Counted from the stretch's first letter, positions 1-10,847 are shown. The stretch is 64,000 nucleotides of DNA from Zygaena filipendulae (GCA_907165275.2 OU015662.1:2115501-2179500); one strand, 5' to 3'. A program made the numbers and translations. Notes: generated from the letters alone by a model not told the origin.

Positions 1-87
1 CATACGTATATGTTATCAGTTTTTTTGTAACCTGAGTAGGTAGGTACAAGCTTTTTAGGTTTGAGACAAGCGACTATAGTAACAAAT

Positions 88-242
88 CAATGTTGACAAT
101 GATCGTTAACGCTATAGAAAACTAAGTTATCGTCACATTACGTGATCACAAAAAACAGACTTTTGATTGAACAATTTTACGTGACCACGTGACGTTCCTT
201 AGTTTTTCATAGTGTTAAGGATTCAACTTGGCTAAGAGAGCA
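88..242. repeat. Foldback MITE family M2 (ends like ccttagccaagttgacaatc)
   Basis: Two mirror-image halves: the left has gttaacgctatagaaaactaag and the right has ccttagtttttcatagtgttaa then aacttggctaag. Four further copies occur in the window (14885, 31941, 49770, 52690). It is a long-TIR element with no coding capacity; the left tip is eroded. Confidence 0.65.
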
Positions 243-299
243 GGTGGCGTTACGTCATAGTGTCCAAGCATTAATTATGATTAATATTGATAATTATAC

Positions 300-392
300 C
301 GCTGGGATCGAGTGGACGATTTGTGGTCGTGGAAATCCTTAGAGAAGGTTATTGACCAGCAGTGAGCATAAATCAGCTGATGATGAACTCTG
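300..392 (+). repeat. Degenerate LINE 3' end
   Basis: The series gagtggacgat, gtggtcgtggaaatcc, attgaccagcagtgag and cagctgatgatga resembles the 3' terminus common to many lepidopteran non-LTR retrotransposons (a trailing 'ccagcagtgga...ctgatgatga'). No reverse-transcriptase frame is nearby, so this is a dead 5'-truncated copy. Confidence 0.45.
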
Positions 393-400
393 TAATCCGT

Positions 401-1196
401 TGCAGTCTGTGACAAAATTATAATCCTTTGAATCCAACTTTACAGATAAAACTTTTGTTTAATAGTAAAAGTAAAAGCAACAAGTTTGAAATATTATTTC
501 ATGAAGAGCATTGCTCGAAAATATTGTATTGATGAAGACACTTGGATTTCCGACTTTAAATTCAATCAGAGTTTACGACGAAAGTTTTCTAAACAGAATT
601 TCAATCCCTTTGAATATTTTAACGATGGATTTAAGAGACGAAGTTTTAATCGTCATATAAGAAGTTAAACTTTTTGGATTGTTAAAAGCAACAATTTAAC
701 ATAGCCGTTTTGAGATTGAGTTGTAAATCCATTACTTACAGTTTCTCTTTTGTTTCATGTGAATTGGTAGTTTAACGGAAGTTGCTTATTTTAATCAAAC
801 ATTGAGATTGTAAGATATTGTATATGTTACACAAAGATGCAGTCATATTTAAAAATCGAGTTCTGGTATATAATATTATATAGATATTATGTAATATCAT
901 TGTCGAATTAATGTTAATTATTAAATAATAATTTAGAACTCGTATTAGGCCAAAAAATGTTACTTCAAAATTTTATAACTTACCTAATCTTTGTGGAAAT
1001 AATCGATCAAAAATATTTTTATTTACACTGACGAGGTTTAGTGACGAGTTTTGAATTATCCAGTGGAATTTATCGCTATTAAGTGCTGTGAGAAATTATA
1101 AAGGCAAACCGAGAAAAAAAATAGCCTATTCCACTTTTCCTGGATTTTTTGTCACTCATCCTGTATATTGACCTATTGTGTTGTTGTTGTTCTACA
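401..1196. other. AT-rich intergenic DNA, nothing recognised
   Basis: No coding signal, RNA gene or known repeat. A 60-codon frame at 486-668 is short, low-complexity (Lys/Arg/Phe/Asn) and matches no family I know. Confidence 0.4.
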
Positions 1197-1480
1197 AATT
1201 GGCTACTTGACAAAACTTTTTTTTTTAGTCCGTCATGTAGATTAGTAAAAAAAATTGAAAACCCATTTTTTCCTTTTTTACGTAAGTAATCAAAAAATAA
1301 CGGCGATACATTGAGTTGAAATTTTGCGTGACGTCACAGCTCGGTGCAGTTTGTATGGGGCTTTATCTGTTCATTTTCATTAATTTGAAAAAGCAAGAAA
1401 TACGTATCAGTTATTTTTTTATTTTCTAACTGACGGACTAATTAGAATTTTGATTTTCATACCCTAGAGAATACCCAATT
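1197..1480 (-). repeat. MITE family M1 (paired TGACGTCA element), minus orientation
   Basis: Shares with the other M1 copies the agtccgtc...ctgacggact ends, the run ttacgtaa...aaaataacggcgata and a gtgacgtcac site. This copy has lost one of the two TGACGTCA palindromes. Its outer tip (aattgggtattctc) matches the copy at 23833. Confidence 0.75.
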
Positions 1481-1842
1481 GTAGACGATTACGGAAACAC
1501 GATCTTCAAACATGACTACAAGTGTAAGTAACAGCCTGTATACGTAGGTTAATTGATATATTTGTTTGTGAATGTATAATAATTTATTTATTCAATTACG
1601 TCAATATAAAATTAAAACGTCTATCAAGTAGTTTAAGAACTTTCTAGGTATGATCGGATATTTTATATCATAGAATCCGATTGGGATGCGGAGTCCTCAC
1701 GAGTTATTTTTTGACTATAGCATTTTTCATCGGCGAACGAATAACTTTTTATTTGGTCAGCCAATTTATGTGATTGTCTTTTTAGGATGATTCTATCCAT
1801 AAATATCAAGATATAGACAGTACACATTCGATACCTACTGCA

Positions 1843-1958
1843 GCGGGACTAAGATGCGCAACACGATAAAATTTTATCGAGCCATTTTATCCATTCTCGT
1901 CGACATATCTATAAAATGGCTCGATAAAATTTTATCGTGTTGCGCATCTTAGCCCCGC
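1843..1958. repeat. Foldback element M3, copy 1
   Basis: Arms starting gcgggactaagatgcgcaac and ending in its near-exact complement pair over about 48 bp, including the AT palindrome ataaaattttat. The loop holds a tctcgtcgac remnant of the longer arms seen at 5458. Non-coding; would form a stable hairpin. Confidence 0.8.
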
Positions 1959-2036
1959 AGAACGGAACTTCTTAACGGAAGAAGACGTATAGGAAATTCA
2001 GCTAGTCCATACTTTTACACAAATATTAAATACTCC

Positions 2037-2363
2037 CTAGCCCCGCGGTTTCATCCGCGTAAGTTTGAAGAAAAATCCTACTATTGCAAAATTACCTACT
2101 TACCATTACCCACTTACATGATTACATGGTAACTAATCGTTTACGCAGCTCTCAAAAGGAATAATTTTTGCCGTTTTTTTTTTTGCAACATTTTTCATTG
2201 CTGCTCCGCTCCTATTAGTCGTAGCGTGATGTTATATAGCATATAGCCTTCCTCGATAAATGGACTATCCAATAGCTATGAAAAGATTTTTCAAATTCGA
2301 ACCAGTAATTACGGAGATTAGCGCGTTCAATCTAAGAAACTCTTCAGCTCTATAATATTAGGA
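2037..2363 (-). mobile_element. Helitron-like element, minus orientation (subfamily G)
   Basis: Begins ctag-ccccgcggtttcatccgcg (reverse of the 3' hairpin plus CTAG) and ends ttataatattagga (reverse of the TCCTAATATTATAA 5' end). The body is a high-copy lepidopteran type: gctgctccgctcctattagt, agccttcctcgataaatgg and agattagcgcgttcaa. Confidence 0.65.
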
Positions 2364-2439
2364 TATAGACAAAGAGGTAAAATTTGTATGTACGTAAGCT
2401 CGCAAACTACAAAACCGAATCTTAAAAATTCTTTCACTG

Positions 2440-2511
2440 ATGTAGGGATATTTTTAGAGTTCCCGAAGGAGTCCTGAATATCACGCGGGTGAAACCTGGG
2501 GGAACAACTAG
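2440..2511 (+). mobile_element. Helitron-like 3' end fragment
   Basis: Remnant with agttcccgaaggagtcc, cacgcgggtgaaacctgggg and the CTAG terminus; 5' part missing. Confidence 0.6.
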
Positions 2512-2773
2512 TTAACAATTTTACCTGCATACTGTATAATTAAGTGAGTTTCAAAACTGCCATAATTATATCTTCATTTCATAAATATAGTTAGTTAGAT
2601 ATTTTTAAACCTCTTACTTACCATCACAATCATTAACTCCTCTTCAAGCTAAACACATTTCGAGCCGCGACGTTTGTCTTTTTTCTAAACAAAAATAGAC
2701 ACGAAATAGGTCGGGGAACGTTGTCAACTGGCTGAATGGCCGATTTGAAACGTCCAAAGTATACACGACTACA

Positions 2774-2930
2774 TGTTACCCGCGGTTTTACTAGCGTCAA
2801 TTTCAGACTTTTCGCTGGGATTCCGGGATAAAAGTGTTTGTCTTTCTCCTACCCCCAACAACGTGCATGTAAAATTTCATGATGATTGGTTGAGTAGTTT
2901 TGGCGGGAAAAGGAGACAAACAGACAGCTA
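2774..2930 (-). mobile_element. Helitron-like element, minus orientation, 5' end missing
   Basis: cccgcggttttactagcg, gggattccgggataaaag and atgatgattggttgagtag follow the family order; it ends in a cagacag run and lacks the AATATTAGTAGGA tip. Confidence 0.6.
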
Positions 2931-3043
2931 GTTGTGAGGCTAGACAATAATTATTATGCTATATTTTTTTAAGTGAGGCTCCATCAATCGTTTCACAGTG
3001 TTTTGCTTATAATAAGACAGCTTAGAAAATGTGAAACGTAGAT

Positions 3044-3370
3044 TAGGGATGTTAACTTTTGAAAATCAAAATTCTATTTAGTCCGCCAGTTAGAAAATAA
3101 AAAAAATAATGGACACGTATTTTTTGCTTTTCAAATAAATGAAAATATACAGAGATAAAGCGCATTAAAGTTTAGAGTGGGGCTCGCGACGTCACTAACC
3201 GCTATAAGCTACCATACAAACTGCACCGGTTGGTGACGTCACGCGAAAATTCAACTCAATGTATCGCCGTTATTTTTTGATTACGTAAAAAAAGAAAAAA
3301 AATACGTGTCCAATATTTTTTATTAATCAACAAGATGGACTAAATAAAAAATTAAGTCAACAAGCCCATT
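3044..3370 (+). repeat. MITE family M1, full-length copy
   Basis: Left end agggatgtt...gaaaatcaaaattcta, right end aagatggacta...gtcaacaagccc. The middle has two palindromic sites, cgacgtcac and gtgacgtcacg, about 55 bp apart; the first has drifted from TGACGTCA to CGACGTCA. Confidence 0.8.
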
Positions 3371-3843
3371 ATAGATACCTACAGTGACAGATACAGCAGT
3401 GAAACGAAACGTTTATTTACGTTTATACCTAGGTAGGTACATGAAAATATTTCTAAATTTATAAATATAGGAAAGAAATCCCCTTCGAAAATTCAATTAA
3501 GTGGGAAAAACACGCTGAAAGCATGTAGGTGATTTGTTTTTGCACGTTTTGCTATTTGCATTTTACACACGTAGTTGAAATAGTTTCTTGTAAATGTTGT
3601 GATATCTAACAGTAAATGCGGACAAATTATATTGTTTTTACCAGACGAGCAATTTCGTGGACTTAGATTTTGCGTCGATAGTAACATTTATAATACAATA
3701 ATATTTAAGAATATATATCATACTTATAATACGAATTATTTTATTGTATCTACTATGGAAAACGTAACATAAAATACGAAAATATTTTTGCTATTTTTAA
3801 TTTTTACTTGCTAATTTTTTAGGTATTGCTTTCTCTTTTATCT

Positions 3844-4222
3844 ATATGTAGGCGTCCAAGCTAAAAGGTACCAGTTTTTCTAAGGTTGGGTGAAAAAATT
3901 GCGCCCGTGATTTTAATTGATTAATTAATAAATTCTCAATTTTCTACAATTTCATATATCTATCTTAATCTAAAATTATAACTATATGAAAATCTATGTA
4001 ATAAGTAAGTAGACATGTGTTTTTTTGTCTCACTCAAACTTTTATAATGCTTTTTCTCAAATCTAGTTTTTTCATAATTTCAACTTCAAATGCCTGATAA
4101 AAAAAAACTACGCTAGTTTTTGAATATTTTTTCAATCCTTACTATCAATTGATTATTCTAGATACCGAATCTAGTATTAACTCAACTACTGGTAGGTATC
4201 TCTTTGCTTGGACGCCCGCATA
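3844..4222 (-). repeat. MITE family M4 (TIR tatgtgggcgtccaagc)
   Basis: Ends are tatgtaggcgtccaagct and gcttggacgcccgcata, an inverted pair. The interior (aattgattaattaataaa, gataccgaatctagtatt) recurs inverted at 56478-57062. No coding capacity. Confidence 0.75.
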
Positions 4223-4672
4223 TCATTATTTTTGTCTTTGCTCAACCACAAACTTGTCACTACGAAACTGAATTAAAAATTCAACGATATTATTTTAAAT
4301 GAGATTTAGCTATTTTACGGCGGCATCACAAACAAACTGTAATTTTCTCTGTGTTTGCCGCCTTGAATCGATAGGAAAACCGATCCATCTAAATTATTCG
4401 GACATTGTAAAATATGAGTTGCGGCTACTTTTGACATGATCAATAATAATTTTACTGGACTGGAAATTAGATGGTTCACCCCTTATGTTTGGACACAACA
4501 ACGCTTTTATTACTCGATGAACGACGGATGACCTGACTTGTCCAAATGAAATACGATGGTAATAAATTATTGCTTCGGCAATCAATAACGCTATAAGAGG
4601 TGTTACCTACACTAAAAAAACTCGTGCATTCGGAGGACCCCCCTCAACCACAAAGTTCTCCCTGACTATATA

Positions 4673-4900
4673 CCTAGTATATAAAAGCAGAAACTGATTG
4701 ACTGATCGATCAACGCACAGCTCGCTATATGTCTAGAACCATGAAATTTTGCACAATTATTCCATAACGTAGGTGTGCACTAAGAAAGGATTCTAGAAAA
4801 TTCAACCCCTAAGGGAGGGAAAAGGGACTACAAAGTTTGTATGAAACAATTCCGCGGGAACTCCGAAATTATCGCGGGTGAAACCGCGCGGGACAGCTAG
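4673..4900 (+). mobile_element. Helitron-like element, subfamily B
   Basis: Body: actgattgactgatcgatca, cgcacagc, ttcaacccctaaggg, caaagtttgtatgaaaca; 3' end: ttatcgcgggtgaaaccgcg then CTAG|T. The hairpin near CTAG is the Helitron-type terminus; the body differs from the commoner type at 34749. Confidence 0.72.
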
Positions 4901-5104
4901 TCAGGTATGTATATAAACAGTAGGTATACATATACCTATCAAAATATAAAATTTTATTAACTTACTTTCTCTAAGTTTGTATTACACATACATAATATAT
5001 ATTATGTACTTGCTGCAGTTTCCATTCCTTGAATCTCAATTACAAAATTGCAATAGTCAGACACGTACTCATAAATTAAAACAATCGCAAAGCTACATTG
5101 AACA

Positions 5105-5188
5105 AATATGGCGACCAGCGCTTGTTATTATTTGTATTTGTACTTACTGTGCAATAAAGAATAAATAAATAAATAAATAAATAAATAA
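5105..5188 (+). repeat. LINE 3' tail with (aaat)n run
   Basis: ttgtatttgtacttactgtgcaataaagaa is followed by a tetranucleotide tail. The same end occurs at 35990-36094 and 39598-39668. These are 5'-truncated non-LTR retrotransposon remnants. Confidence 0.6.
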
Positions 5189-5342
5189 TATCCGAACAAC
5201 GCCGAACAGAACCGAACGTCTCGATTTGTATGAACGCTTGCCCCTGACGTGACGCATGAAGATTTCTACGAGTCGCGTTAAGGAATTTCGTTTCAAAAAC
5301 AAAATTATTACCTATGCAATGTTTACCCACATAAACACCTGA

Positions 5343-5760
5343 CAACCCGATTGGCGTAGTAGTTCACCATGCATGCCCGCTAATCTAGAGGTTCCGGGTT
5401 CGATTCCCGCTGGGGGTGGAATTTGTGTGATGAACACAGGATTCCACTTTCCAGTCTGGGGGGCTAAGATGCGCAACACGATAAAATTATATCGAGCCAT
5501 TTTATCGATTCTCGTCGACATATTGTATGGTTTTGTCGACGAGAATCGATAAAATGGCTCGATATAATTTTATCGTGTTGCGCATCTTAGCCCCGCTGGG
5601 CGTGTTTATATATCTATAGTAAAATTTATAATATGTAATCATATGTAGTATAGCACCACGTTTGCTTGGTTTCCACGACACAAGCTAGAAATAACTTACC
5701 TACTGTGCGATCAAGTGGATCTGTGTGTTGTGAAGTGGATTATTGTTATTAATAAATAGG
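5343..5760 (+). repeat. tRNA-derived SINE S1, split by a foldback element
   Basis: The head has attggcgtagtagttcacc (A-box-like) and gggttcgattcccgc (B box), followed by a non-tRNA body: gtggaatttgtgtgatgaac, cacgtttgcttggtttccac, gatctgtgtgttgtgaagtg. Other copies are at 9285, 57432 and 62143 in reverse. It is interrupted by the M3 element at 5458-5596. A SINE rather than a tRNA gene. Confidence 0.75.
5458..5596. repeat. Foldback element M3, copy 2 (near-perfect 60-bp arms)
   Basis: Left arm gggctaagatgcgcaacacg through tctcgtcgaca is mirrored almost base for base on the right, around a loop of about 15 nt. It differs from the copy at 1843 by a longer retained centre and by atatat for aatttt in the AT core. 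It sits inside SINE S1, so it inserted later. Confidence 0.82.
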
Positions 5761-5819
5761 AAAACACATCGAGGGCAAGTGTGGTGTTATAACCTAAAAC
5801 AAAAGAGCATCGTACAACA

Positions 5820-6075
5820 AAGCCCACCGGAGCACTGAGCGCTGACAACGGCTTCAATTAAGCATTTTAATGATGAATCAACGCGTCCTGCCGCCCGCCA
5901 CCGTTCGGCACAGTTGTGAATTATTAAAACTTCATTATAACCGCAATGTGCCGCCAACTTGGCTCATGACTCCGAACTTGCTTTATTAAGGCACGCATTT
6001 AGAAATTCATGAAGAGCTAAGTTATTATTATGAAGTTATGTGCGTTCGGCGCGGCGCGGCGGTGCAAAGGCTGAC
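5820..6075. other. GC-rich, repeat-free island (possible regulatory element)
   Basis: Contrasts with AT-rich surroundings: runs such as cctgccgcccgccaccgttc and gcggcgcggcggtgc alternate with homeodomain-type cores (caattaagcattttaatga, ttattaaaacttcattat). No open frame with a recognisable product. It could be a promoter or conserved non-coding element; base composition is the only evidence. Confidence 0.35.
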
Positions 6076-6537
6076 AAATTTAGTTAGGTACTATGGATAT
6101 TTCACTTATACTTTTTGAGTGTTTTAGGCACTATCCTTAATATTATTATTTGCTGTAGCTTAGTATTTAGTATTATTGCAAAAGTAAGTGCATATGTAAG
6201 CTCTATCTTATCCAGCTCAGAGTTTCAATCATTAAGGGATCATTGTCAGGCTTTTATTCGCTATGAGTGTAAGTAATCATAATTAGTACATTTAAGGTTC
6301 TACTAGGTACCTATAAAGTATATCTGTGTATCATAACAAGCGGCATACCGCTGCCGCCTCGGTACAAGATTATTTTATTATTTTTATTTTTAAAACTGCT
6401 TTATTATTTATTCCATTTTGGCATTGCTCATTTTAAATTCAAATCATGTAGGTATTTTTAAATTTTTATGTTTATAGGTAATGTCACTATCTCCTGTCTT
6501 TTCCCAATTGGCACACTGTTTTCGCTTTATATATCTT

Positions 6538-6776
6538 ATCTATCTAATATATACATATAAATCACGTGTCACGTTGTTTGTCCGCGATGGACTCCGAAAC
6601 TACTGAACGGATTTTGATAAAACTTCGCAACCATTTATAATATGGTCCAACTTAAAAGATAGGATAGTTTTTATCCCGGAATTCCCTCGGGAACTGAAGG
6701 ACATAGAGTACTTTTTTCCCGCAACCTCCGCGGGAACTCCGAAATTACCGCGGATGAAATCGCGGGGGACAGCTAG
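6538..6776 (+). mobile_element. Helitron-like element, subfamily C
   Basis: Starts tctaatatatacatataaat then cacgtgtcacgttgtttgtc and cgcgatggactcc; ends taccgcggatgaaatcgcgg and CTAG|T. A second copy is inverted at 25833-26020. The tail includes a duplicated cgcgggaactcc block. Confidence 0.75.
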
Positions 6777-7179
6777 TAATTTTATAAAGCACAGCAACAT
6801 TAAACTCTAATCGTCTTTTTATTATTTTGCTTTTTATTATTCCACATATTTTTTTTAGTTATTTGCATCTTATTCCCTACTTCATCTGTATTATAATGTA
6901 GTTTATAATATTTATAGAGCTTTTTGTAAGTCCTCTACGTGTTTTTCTTGTGGGTTTTTGACAGCAAGTTTACTAATCGTATTCTGACCTAACAAACTTA
7001 ATTTGTTTTTTGTAACTGTCCACTGTTTTCTCAAACTGTCACTGTTTTCAAATACAACCGAATGATAATAGCATCCAAGAACATCATTATTATCCTATAC
7101 TCATTCAACTACAACTTAGATATAACGTACTGCAGTACATCCACAACTAGCAATATATCACGCAATCGAATTATCGGCG

Positions 7180-7335
7180 TTAGCAGAGTTACGTTGAAAA
7201 ACAAAGGGGAAGTTGGAGTAAGTTGGCCGCGAGTTGTTTGCTCGGCTGTGGGGGAGCCGGGGCGATGTGGGAACCTTTACTGACACTCCACGGACTGTTG
7301 GTAGCTGCGTTGGGAGTTATTTTATCGTAGCCTCC
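7180..7335. other. GC-rich, repeat-free island
   Basis: gttggccgcgagttgtttgc, ggctgtgggggagccggggc and tgacactccacggactgttg stand out from the AT-rich flanks and belong to no repeat recurring in the window. No product is recognisable. It may be regulatory or a non-coding exon. Confidence 0.3.
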
Positions 7336-7670
7336 AAAACAAGGGGTTTTATGAATGTAGGTTAGTTTTTCTCTAAAATATGTACACCTGCCTAGTTGTA
7401 GGTAAGTATGTTAAATAACATTAATACTCGTGATTAAAATGAAGCGTTCGGAACATGAGTTACATACCATTCTCCTTAAAAAAATATAATAACATTTTAC
7501 AAAAAAACATAAATAACGTTAAACGACTATGGGAATGTATCCATACTGCGTGAGTACCTATTGCACAAAATCCATCCATCCATCCATATATATATATACA
7601 TTTTTCCTAAGAACAAACCGTATGAGTGAAATAAATTAAGAGTTAAGCATAATATGAGTGTATATCCTTA

Positions 7671-7861
7671 CTAGCCTGTTCCTCTCCGTTTCACCCGCGT
7701 TAATTTCAGAGTTCCCGCGGTGATTCCGGGATAAAAAGTACCCTATGTCCTTTTCTTTACCCCAGAACGTGTATGCAAAATTTCGTGATGATCGGTTGAG
7801 CCATTAAGGCGTGAGGGCATATTAACAAACAAACACACATTCGCGTTTATAATGGTAAGGA
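7671..7861 (-). mobile_element. Helitron-like element, main subfamily, minus orientation
   Basis: CTAG, tttcacccgcgttaatttca, gattccgggataaaaagtac, aacgtgtatgcaaaatttcg, gatgatcggttgagcc and cgcgtttataatggtaagga follow the family order from end to end. Confidence 0.75.
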
Positions 7862-8149
7862 TTTATAGTCGGCTATAACCCGTTTAACGACCGACTAGTA
7901 CGAACAAGAGTAGCGTTTTAATTCAATAACTGGTACATTTGTGTGAACAATACAAGGCTTTTATATCATTTCAGCTGTCAATTATGGCGTGCAACCTAAT
8001 TTTGTGGCGCCCTAGGCGATTTTTCCTCATTTTCCTTGTCTTATTTATAGCTACGTACTTTTTTCATATTACATATTATTAAGTATTTGTATGCAAAAAA
8101 TGATAGGTATTTTATATCTTAATGCTCTTGCAAAAGACAAACTAGCACA

Positions 8150-8285
8150 ACAGCGTCGTTGGTTTAGTGGTCAGGTGTCACGAGTTTGATTCCCTCATCG
8201 GTTTTAACATATGTTATAATAGGTAGGACAATTTCACTCACCTACTGTATAGGTACGTCTGGGTGTTTAGTGTGTGTGTACCTAT
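8150..8285 (+). repeat. tRNA-related SINE fragment
   Basis: cgtcgttggtttagtggtca looks like a tRNA 5' half with A box, and gagtttgattccct like a B box. The acceptor-stem complement is absent, so it is a SINE head rather than a functional tRNA gene. Confidence 0.5.
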
Positions 8286-8289
8286 TTAT

Positions 8290-9280
8290 ACTGTACAAAA
8301 GAATAATATAATCATACTTTAATATGCATTTATTATATTACCTAGCTGTTGTTCGGTACACGCGCTGTTTATGTGATTTGCAACTAGGTGGCGCTGTGTG
8401 ATAATGTCCAAGCATTGCTATTATTATTAATTATCACTTAAAATTGATATTATAAATATTTTACTATTAAAAAATATAAATCTAATGTCGATTCAAAGGA
8501 AAAGTCAAATAATTATATTTGAATTTGCACAAAAATATGGCTCTTTGATATGAGATTTTATTAAAAACTATACCTATAATACTGGCATGAAGAAAATTTT
8601 AATTATGTTTTCACTAAATAAAGAATTTCATAAACTTTTAAAATAAATAAGAATAAATATATAAGACGTCAACAGCTGAAGGGCTTTGAAATATCAGTAG
8701 CAGAAGAATTTGAAAAGGGTCGCGCTATCCCCTTTCATCGGGACACATGTACTAGATATATTAAATTTGTGGTCGCCCTAGCGTTTGCTAACGCTAGGAA
8801 CGTGTACTAGTTACAAAAATAAAAGTAAGAAAGGATGGAAAGTTTTTATTAGAGAACAAGATACACCACACAACACTAAAAAAATACGTATACATAGGTA
8901 CCTATATCAGGACGAAAATCTAAGAAGGCAAAATAATATTTAAAAAAAAAATCACTTTCATATCGATGATTCTCCTGAATTTGCAGGTTTAATCCCAGTT
9001 CTTCACCCTGCGAAACATTTTTTCGTTTCCGAGTTATGATTGTAAAGTTGTAATGGCTCTTGAACACATTTTTTGGGAACAGAATTCCAGCCACACTTCT
9101 ATTTCGCAGTCGATATCACATATTACACCGATGAAAATCCAAGTCTCTTTAATTATTTTCAAAAAGTTCGGTTTCTCAACCTACCGACTTAACAGCCCTT
9201 AAGGTTTGTTTTGGCCGCGCTGAGGAGTCATCCTACGCCGTCTTTTCCTTCGAGAAAAGACGGTCAGTAGTGAGCATAGA
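8290..9280. other. AT-rich intergenic DNA, nothing firmly recognised
   Basis: No gene or known repeat. Near the end, ccgtctttt-(8 nt)-aaaagacgg at 9238-9263 forms a perfect 9-bp hairpin next to a ggccgcgctgaggagtcat stretch. A 72-codon minus-strand frame (8876-9094) has no family resemblance. Confidence 0.4.
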
Positions 9281-9284
9281 AAAT

Positions 9285-9524
9285 AATAACAATCCACTTC
9301 ACAACACACAGATCTACTTGATCCCACACTATAAGCTTGTGTCGTGGAAACCAAGCAAACGTGGTATAAACTACATGTTATTACATATTATATTATACTG
9401 TAGACATTATTTTATCCAGACTGGAAAATGGCACCCTTTGTTCATCACACAAAGTCCACCCCCACCCGGAATCGAACCCGGAACCTCTTGATTAGCGGGT
9501 GACCTACTGTGCCAATCAGGTCGT
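9285..9524 (-). repeat. tRNA-derived SINE S1, minus orientation
   Basis: aatccacttcacaacacaca, gtcgtggaaaccaagcaaac, tcatcacacaaagtccaccc and ggaatcgaacccggaac (B box complement) are the reverse of the copy at 5343. It has no M3 insertion and so shows the empty site. Confidence 0.75.
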
Positions 9525-10015
9525 CTATTTTATACTACTGTCTACTACTAATTTATAAGCAACTACAGTTATCTGTGATAAAAACAGTATTAAAAAAGTA
9601 AGCAATGACATACGACGGTCTGATGCCGTTCTAAAATTTAAAAAAATTAAATTATTTTTGTAAAAAAAAAAACTATCAGACAGTGCGGGTAATTTTTGTG
9701 TTGTTAAGAAGTAGCTCAATACAAATTCTTTTATAGTTCTTGTCATAAGATACTTAGGCTGTGCTGAAAGGGGTCTAAATCGAAATCAAATGGAATCATA
9801 ATGATAATACCTATTCGTTAGGTGTTTGTTATTTTGTATTTTCGAATGTACCTACATGGTAAACTCAGTTCACTCAACCATTACGTACTTATTGTATTCT
9901 CTGAACGCGTTTTAAGGTCTGTTGAATCTCTGTTAATTCATTACATTCTGATTCTAGTATAATGCGATCTATCAAATGGATCAATTTATAGAGCTATCTA
10001 AATTTCTAGATGCAA
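9525..10015. other. AT-rich intergenic DNA, nothing recognised
   Basis: No coding region, RNA gene or repeat found on reading both strands. Confidence 0.4.
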
Positions 10016-10019
10016 AAAA

Positions 10020-10246
10020 ATAGTAGATTATACACCAAGGGGATAAAGCACTGTTTTATGTCACGGGCGCTACATTGAATCCTGAACATAACGAAGGACT
10101 CCAAATTTAACTCCCGAGCGCAGCGAGGGTGTTATAAGTTAATTCCCGACCAAAGGGAGGGAATTAAGATTGAGTCCTGAGTGCAGTGAGGGATTCAAGC
10201 GCCCAAGAAAAAAACAGTTTTATCCCTGTGGTGTATACTCTACTTT
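10020..10246. repeat. TIR element of about 230 bp (tagtagattatacacc ends)
   Basis: tagtagattatacaccaagg-ggataaagcactgtttta on the left is mirrored by aaacagttttatccctgtgg-tgtatactctac on the right. Inside are two related motifs, ccgagcgcagcgaggg and ctgagtgcagtgaggg. Non-coding. The only copy seen in this window. Confidence 0.6.
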
Positions 10247-10299
10247 TCTCACATAATGCGAGACAATAAAAAACCAGGCTTAGTAGATCCTATATAGCC

Positions 10300-10496
10300 A
10301 CTTCTTTCAGCTGGCGTGGCCTACTCGATTTGACAAACAAATGAAGTTCGTCTCACTGCGAATCTAGTGGGCCACGGCTTCGGTCTTCGAAAATCGAGTT
10401 GGCCGCGCCCGCTGAGAACACATTCTGTTTAGCGAAATGAGACGTTATGGACATAGCAATAAGAATTATGAAAGTGAAAATCACATTATTGACCAG
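10300..10496. promoter_or_regulatory. Repeat-free upstream segment, possible proximal promoter
   Basis: Lies 350-550 bp upstream of the spondin start and contains gtgggccacggcttcggtct and gttggccgcgcccgctgaga. No TATA or initiator is clear. Listed because it is the only GC-richer, repeat-free DNA close to the gene's 5' end. Confidence 0.25.
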
Positions 10497-10533
10497 CGGG
10501 TTATAATGAAATTCAATAGAACATTATAACCCG
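10497..10533. other. 12-bp perfect stem hairpin upstream of the spondin-like gene
   Basis: cgggttataatg and its exact reverse complement cattataacccg are separated by 13 nt, about 315 bp upstream of the start codon. It lies in a stretch (10300-10600) with no recognised repeat. Function unknown. Confidence 0.5.
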
Positions 10534-10754
10534 GCTAAAGCCAAGAGATATAATGTCTTGCTTTCGGTAAGGTTTACATGACATATAATTCGGCATTGTC
10601 GAGCATGTGGTGTGAAAATTATAATATGTATTTCGGATGTACTTAAATCAAATTGATTTTCCAATATTTTCATTTTACGATTTATTTAAAAAAAAAATTC
10701 TCTTTGTAACATTATTGCAGAAAATAATTCGTACCTATTGTTCACTTGTTACAG

Positions 10755-10847
10755 GCACAAAAGAAACGTGTGACATGTTGTGACAACCCTAACTATGGAC
10801 GCGGCCACGTAGTGCAGTGAACGTGTCGATAGAGCTATCGATAAATC
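10755..10847 (+). promoter_or_regulatory. Putative 5' UTR segment of the spondin-like gene with TATCGATA motif
   Basis: A good acceptor-like sequence, ttcacttgttacag, ends at 10754, so this may be the 3' part of a spliced 5' UTR. The last 25 bases before the ATG hold a near-palindrome, cgatagagctatcg, overlapping TATCGATA (10836-10843), the core DREF-type element of insect promoters. No TATA box is evident nearby. Whether transcription starts here or in an upstream exon is open. Confidence 0.4.

Noticed and set aside
5390..5412. Possible tRNA gene (B-box sequence)
   Set aside because: The cloverleaf cannot be completed; the same head with a constant non-tRNA body recurs at 9285 and 62143, so it is a SINE.
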